In this document: one piece after another, positions 47,757 through 52,500 of the stretch
How positions within the stretch are numbered: the stretch's first letter is position 1
Layout: every line of letters starts with the position of its first letter
Assembly: GCF_964340395.1 (NCBI RefSeq)
Contig: NC_135554.1
Location: forward strand, 27,805,592 to 27,858,091
Reading direction: 5' to 3'
Origin: Glandiceps talaboti
Lineage: Eukaryota; Hemichordata; Enteropneusta; Spengelidae
DNA: 52,500 nucleotides
Notes under the pieces: generated by a model
Databases searched by the model: none
What the model saw: only the letters and a program-made list of their open reading frames with translations
Told to the model about the DNA's origin: nothing
Position numbers and translations under genes: made by a program

Positions 47757-48035
47757 CTGGGATGATAACAGAGCAAAACGAGGCAAATTTGAAGTCATTA
47801 CCATGACGTGTTCGTTACCATAGCATCGATATTAATTATTATGGCGTACCAATACTTCCATGCCACAGTTCTGCGATGTAATTTAACCTATCAAATGTTA
47901 TGCTATACTTGAACCAATCATTTTAGTCAATAATTAATGTCAAAGTTTGTGTTCAATTGTAATATCATTTTCAAGGTTGGTGCGATTGTTTCATTTTGAA
48001 AATCACCACTTTCATTCATAATCTACAACGCTTAC
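47757..48035 (-). other. FReD gene A intron 2 (279 bp)
   Basis: Short unique intron. The equivalent intron of gene B is 4060 bp, expanded by the 49-bp minisatellite and a relic exon. Confidence 0.85.
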
Positions 48036-48172
48036 CGTCCATCCACCAGAATCAGTGTCCATATCACAATGCACTCTGATTGGTTCATCGTCATCATCAG
48101 GTTGAATGACGTAACTACCACTGGATAGATGGCCAGTTTGAAGAAGGTCGAAGCAGTCACGTGATTTCGCGC
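48036..48172 (-). CDS. FReD gene A, exon 2 (start of fibrinogen domain)
   Basis: Residues 93-138: AKSRDCFDLLQTGHLSSGSY, PDDDDEPIRVHC and MDTDSGGWT, with Cys99 and Cys128. Acceptor ATTCCAG/GC (phase 1), donor GGACG/GTAAGC. Same 137-base length as gene B exon 2. Confidence 0.96.
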
Positions 48173-48476
48173 CTGGAATGTAATACATCAACAAATTCCA
48201 ATCAAGATAATAGTTTGTGGTTAATTAAACAAATACAATATACTATTATATAATGAAAACTCTGAGGCATTGACATGGCAGTACTTTCATACGAAAACAC
48301 AACGGTGATTGTCAGACACCTAACCTGGGAAGTATCTTGGCGATAAATAATCTAAAACACTGCATAAATTAGGCTATGAATTGTTACTACTGGTAGAAGA
48401 TTCTAGAGTATGACAAATATATTTAGTTACCTATATAATCACATTAGCTTTCAAATCTGTCATGTTTGTCAAGATT

Positions 48477-48560
48477 TATATATATATATATATTTGTTTG
48501 TTTGTTTGTGTGTGTGTGTGTGTGTGTTTGTTTGTTTGTTTATTTATCTGTCTGTCTGTT
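48477..48560. repeat. (TA)n(TTTG)n(TG)n(TTTG)n(TCTG)n microsatellite
   Basis: Ordered short blocks over about 85 bp inside gene A intron 1. Confidence 0.9.
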
Positions 48561-48632
48561 TTTTCCCGTAAGCATAAACAATTACGTCTGAATCCTCTTG
48601 ACTGTACATTGTAGTCTCAGTACTCGTTTCCT

Positions 48633-48822
48633 GGAGTTAACCTAGGACTGTAATCCCTAGAAACGAGTAAGGAGTTAACCTAGGACTGTAATCCCTAGAA
48701 ACGAGTAAGGAGTTAACCCAGGACTGTAATCCCTAGAAACGAGTAAGGAGTTAACCTAGGACTGTAATCCCTAGAAACGAGTAAGGAGTTAACCTAGGAC
48801 TGTAATCCCTAGAAACGAGTAC
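48633..48822. repeat. 38-bp minisatellite, five copies
   Basis: Unit GGAGTTAACCTAGGACTGTA followed by ATCCCTAGAAACGAGTAA, almost identical in all copies. Immediately before the array, TACTCGTTTC (48620-48629) is the inverted complement of the unit's GAAACGAGTA, so the array edge can form a hairpin. Confidence 0.93.
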
Positions 48823-49323
48823 ACTGGGACACTGACTCCATAAAGTATTTAGAATTTCAAGTTAATATAGAAACAATATAAAACTACTGATTACTGAAAA
48901 TGCAGATAGTTTTTACCCATCATGATCGTCAATTTATATTCTGACCACCTTTAGCCTGAGATATACGTGTGTTTTGCGTTGACCCTTTTGCGCAAATGAT
49001 ACTACATACATGATAAATACATACAAGTGTCTCGTGTAAACAATGAACGGTACTCTCACTTATGAACATCGGAACAATTAATTGTAGTTGAAATACGAGG
49101 TGAAAAATGTGTGCTTGTGACTGTGGGTTTTGCTGTAGGTTTTTGCTGTGGATAGCTACTTTTGCACCTAAATAAGATTCTAGTCAACTCACGACATTGA
49201 CGAACTTTCCTCTTTTAGAGAGTCATTATGAAATGTTCATGAGTCATTGGCGTCGTAGCAGAGTCTATGTGAATTTAACAAGGTGACGGTGACACTGAAA
49301 ATAAGATGAAAGTCAATACTCAC

Positions 49324-49600
49324 TTGAAGCTTTGTTTGGATCTTGCAGAGTCTGTCCAAGATCTTTCAAACTCTGTTCTAAACTGTCTAGCTTGGTGACA
49401 ATACCAAGAATGGTCTCGTTAGCTGGACACTTTGGTACGTCAACTTGTATGTAATTCTGCGGATTGCAGACAACTGGAGGACGTGAATTTCCCGAACCAC
49501 GACGGTCGGTGCTTGTTCCGTCACGCTGAGCCATAGAGAAGGTAGAGTATAAAATAAAGGCCACGACAAGTCTCATTATGGACTTTGTAGATGGGGCCAT
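49324..49600 (-). CDS. FReD gene A, exon 1 (signal peptide and stalk)
   Basis: First exon of a 310-residue secreted fibrinogen-related protein. I chose the ATG at 49600 (AAAATGGCC context, aligned with the gene B start) over an in-frame ATG 13 codons upstream. Residues 1-25 form a clear signal peptide (LVVAFILYSTFSMAQ). Then comes a variable linker (RDGTSTDRRGSGNSRP), the shared stalk VVCNPQNYIQVDVPKCPANE with two cysteines and an NET glycosylation site, and a short coiled coil LDSLEQSLKDLGQTL. Donor TTCAA/GTGAGT, phase 1. About 125 consecutive bases of the stalk are identical to gene B. The cysteines and coil suggest oligomers. Confidence 0.94.
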
Positions 49601-49854
49601 TTTCCACATGTGCGTTAAGGGAGCCTTAAGTAATTGCAAGGGGGTGGGCCTGTGGAAATCAAGCCCATCATGTGACCCTCCCTCGATTCCTTTTCTCTAA
49701 AACATGAACCTCCCTCTTTTCAATAAAAAAACAAAAACAAAACATAGGTTGAAATGTCGTCAGACGTGAAGAGACATAAGTTTCAAATCAAAGATATGCG
49801 CTGCCATCGCATCGATAATTTTAAATGTATAATTTGGATGTCTACACTGTTTAC
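49601..49854. other. Upstream region of FReD gene A
   Basis: Presumed promoter side of gene A. No convincing TATA box. A short dispersed-repeat fragment (CATGTGACCCTCCCTCGATT) lies at about 49669. Confidence 0.4.
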
Positions 49855-50145
49855 CATTACTCCTGTGAGCTGCACTCATCACCAACAACTATTTCACTGC
49901 ATAGTTGTCAGCAAAGATTTGATTGATATGATATTTCGGTACAATGGTGGTAGTGGTGGGATGTAGCAATAGTGGGACGTGGAACCGGTGGCAGCGATGG
50001 GATAGCGATTTACAAATAATGCACAATTAGATAAATGGGTCAAAGAAAAGTGTGATCCTCCCTTAATGCCATTTCTATAAGATAATAAAAGGCGACCTCT
50101 TAAATTCCTCCACCCTCTTCAATTTCTGAAAGCTCCCTAATTTCG
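49855..50145 (+). repeat. Dispersed repeat family member
   Basis: Corresponds to 22296-22560 over roughly 250 bp (TCATCACCAACAAC, GCATAGTTGTCA, GGTGGCAGCGATGGGATA, AATAATGCA, GATCCTCCCTTAA, GAAAGCTCCCTAATT). It is the longest copy within the FReD cluster. Confidence 0.6.
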
Positions 50146-51093
50146 AATTCCAGCACTGTATCTGTTTATATTGCTTTTTGTAAATGTTTGCGTTAAAGTA
50201 AGTGACCTTTACGGTCACAGACCACCAGGAACATTGTGGCATATATTTATCCTGCTGTTGAGATTCATGTATTAAACAACAATGTCCAGGCATCATGGTA
50301 TGTCACTTCATGTTACATGTAGAAACAAACCCTGCTAGATCTGTTTCCTCGTCGTTTATACGAATCAGGTATTCTTAGAAAGTTTTCATAATAACTCATT
50401 TTCAACAAATCCGATATCATTCTAACAATCATTGTCCTGTACATATATCTTTGACTGAGTACATTTGGTAGACATGTAGGACGTGTCAACGTTTGAAATC
50501 AGAAATTCTTACAGTATGAAAATTGTGCACAGATTCAACCCATCGCATTTATCAAAAAACCCAAACGAGTGTTTTCATTCTGTTCAATTTATCACATAAC
50601 TGCATCTACACGTACGTAGTAGCTATGCATTTATTGATGAAAGTGCCTAACAACTTAATTCAAGTTTGCTGTTAACATATCCATTTCCAGTACGTTGTTA
50701 GTTTATGTTCTATTCCTTATCACTGTATAGCTTCGTGTGTTGTAAGCTTTCAGTGTAGCTCTCATGGAAATCAAATAATTTAAAAGGACATCTGATTTTT
50801 CCTATTACTATTATTGTAACAACTACAGCACGTTTCCTAGTATGCTTTGATCCACATATAAAAAAACACAGATCTAGAGACACTGTCACAAACTGTTTTC
50901 TCGGATTGAACATAACCAATCAAATCTACATAAGTTGATACTAGAGTAACATAGAAGGTAATCTATATTCAAGGTCATCTTACGTTGGTAGTCTTTGTTT
51001 TTATTCCGTAGTGGGTATATATCTTATTCAACAGACCACTTTAAGCAAATGAAATTGCTTGTAGAAAGCATGAGTTCAAGGTTATCTTTTCAT
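50146..51093. other. Intergenic DNA between FReD genes A and C
   Basis: Unique AT-rich sequence. It should hold the 3' UTR of gene C; no clear polyadenylation hexamer was seen next to the stop. Confidence 0.5.
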
Positions 51094-51353
51094 TTAAACT
51101 ACAGGTCGAATCTTCATCTCTGTTCGCTTCAGGGAATATCGATTCCCTTTGAAAGCACCCCAATTGACGCCATTGGCGTTAGATTCATGTGGTCCATTTA
51201 AATAAAGACCATTCAGATTGGAGTTATGGCATCCATTGTACCACCATGCACCACTGTATCTTACAGCACAATGCTCATCTCCGACTACGGACTTGTCGTT
51301 ATCTCTGTCTCTTGTACTGAACAGACTATTCGAATGATATGACAGGGAGTCAC
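51094..51353 (-). CDS. FReD gene C, exon 4 (C-terminal part of fibrinogen domain)
   Basis: Not an obvious long frame, but clear from homology. After acceptor TTTTAG/GTGAC it reads [19 protein letters not shown] (calcium-site aspartates present), then [17 protein letters not shown] (second disulphide pair), [14 protein letters not shown] and ends [12 protein letters not shown] with TAA at 51096-51094. Phase 1, matching exon 3. It is the most divergent of the three terminal exons: YNGCHN and NANGVNW replace the YTxCH and YADGVEW of A and B. Confidence 0.93.
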
Positions 51354-51849
51354 CTAAAAGGGGAAAGAGAAAAAGTGTTTAAATACATGTATTAATTAAG
51401 AAATGTCGGGGTTTTCTCATTATTTTCAACGGAAGGGGGTGTGAAATTTAGAGATTTAAGTACATATTTATTTGGTTTGAATGATCCTGTCATAGACAAT
51501 AGAGTAGAGATACATGTATGTCTATGCTATGAGTGGAGAGTGTTTATCACAATTTTGACGGTTGCCGTAACTATTGAGGCAACAAAATATAAGTACATGT
51601 ATCCTTTCCAAACTTCTTTACGCGATTGCCAAGCAAGGGAATTCATGGATAGCTTAGAGAATAATGTCAAGTACGATGTGTTTGGTCAAATAGAATGACT
51701 TTAATTATTTTCTTTACGAAGACAACATCTTTAGAAATCAAATAAATTTAGTCTTAGGTATCTGCTGCCATTGCCTATTTTCAGACCATGTTTACTACCT
51801 GTCCGTGTATGATTTGTACATATAAATAGGTAATTATACTACCACATAC
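51354..51849 (-). other. FReD gene C intron 3 (496 bp)
   Basis: Donor CTG/GTATGT, acceptor TTTTAG; no other feature inside. Confidence 0.85.
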
Positions 51850-52111
51850 CAGCTGTCCCCGAGTAATCACCGACTAACACTTTATAACCACTGTACTCGT
51901 CACTGGTAACGAAATAACCGTACAAAGCATACACTGAGTTTCCTTCGAAATCCGCCATATCTACACGTAGTTGGTACAATCTCTGATTGGTCAGACGAAA
52001 TAACTTATCGTTACCCAACCAGAACTCAGCATTCACGTGACCAAAGCCTGATTTGTATGACTGCCAATCACGAAAGAAGTCTAATCGTCCATCCATTCGT
52101 CGTTGGAATAC
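51850..52111 (-). CDS. FReD gene C, exon 3 (5' part of gene outside window)
   Basis: 262-base exon, phases 0 and 1 as in A and B. Starts VFQRRMDGRLDFFRDWQSYK; the 3' part (GYFVTSDEYSGYKVLVGDYS) differs clearly from A and B. The upstream 165 bases differ from A/B at only about four sites. Exons 1 and 2, with signal peptide and stalk, must lie to the right of the window. Confidence 0.95.
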
Positions 52112-52312
52112 CTGAAAAGATGCCAGATGAACTTATTATTACTAATTAACTGTCTGACTGACTGATTAACTAACAGGCTAATTGATTGATTGATTTACCT
52201 ATGTATTCATTTATCTACTCGGTTATTCATAGATTTGCATAGAAAAGAAAATAGAAAAGAAATATTAAAAATTACTGAGCTTTAGGCACGAATTTGATAT
52301 GCATGGCAAAAT

Positions 52313-52454
<142 letters not shown>

Positions 52455-52500
52455 CTCCGTGTCAATACCAGTGCATTAATATACGTCATACCTGACTATT

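Larger units (their letters stand above)
48173..49323 (-). other. FReD gene A intron 1 (1151 bp)
   Basis: Contains a (TA)n(TTTG)n(TG)n(TTTG)n microsatellite (48477-48541) and a five-copy 38-bp tandem repeat (48633-48822). Confidence 0.85.

Overview
This is eukaryotic DNA from a marine-invertebrate-like animal genome. It is AT-rich, with low gene density, multi-exon genes, GT-AG introns up to 16.8 kb, decayed non-LTR retrotransposons, and heavy micro- and minisatellite content, above all (TATG)n/(CATA)n. The species cannot be read from the sequence. A membrane guanylate cyclase with a NIT domain, together with a tandem family of secreted fibrinogen-domain lectins, fits a lophotrochozoan or invertebrate deuterostome. 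There is nothing prokaryotic, no CRISPR array, no rRNA, and no tRNA that I could support.

All real genes lie on the minus strand. (1) A NIT-domain guanylate cyclase gene can be joined from four exons: 31091-29745, 12985-12742, 8707-8609 and 7907-7783. Splice phases are consistent and the product is 604 aa with all the cyclase catalytic residues I looked for. (2) A tandem cluster of fibrinogen-related (FReD, ficolin/FREP-like) genes runs from 38.3 kb to the right edge. Gene B (exons 45598-45295, 44087-43951, 39890-39629, 38565-38318; 316 aa) and gene A (49600-49324, 48172-48036, 47756-47495, 47129-46873; 310 aa) are complete. Gene C keeps only its last two exons (52111-51850, 51353-51094); its 5' part lies beyond the window. 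All share intron phases 1-0-1, where visible. A decayed extra copy of exon 3 sits in intron 2 of gene B.

Region by region: 1-7.7 kb is intergenic and rich in simple repeats. 7.8-31.1 kb is the cyclase gene, whose large first intron holds three LINE remnants, one of them with a 26-bp minisatellite grown out of its reverse-transcriptase sequence. 31.1-38.3 kb is intergenic, with a 238-bp TTAA-flanked MITE, a 1494-bp TTA-flanked inverted-repeat element inserted inside a 45-bp tandem array, and a 50-bp tandem array. 38.3-52.5 kb is the FReD cluster, whose gene B carries a 2.85-kb, 49-bp hairpin-forming minisatellite in intron 2.

The cyclase would turn GTP into cGMP at a membrane; NIT-type cyclases are linked to nitric-oxide signalling in annelids and placozoans. 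The FReDs would be secreted recognition lectins. Nothing in the sequence ties the two functionally. The most interesting biology is in the FReD cluster: exons 1-3 are nearly identical in stretches between paralogues while the terminal, ligand- and calcium-binding exon diverges, and gene B has lost its calcium-binding motif.
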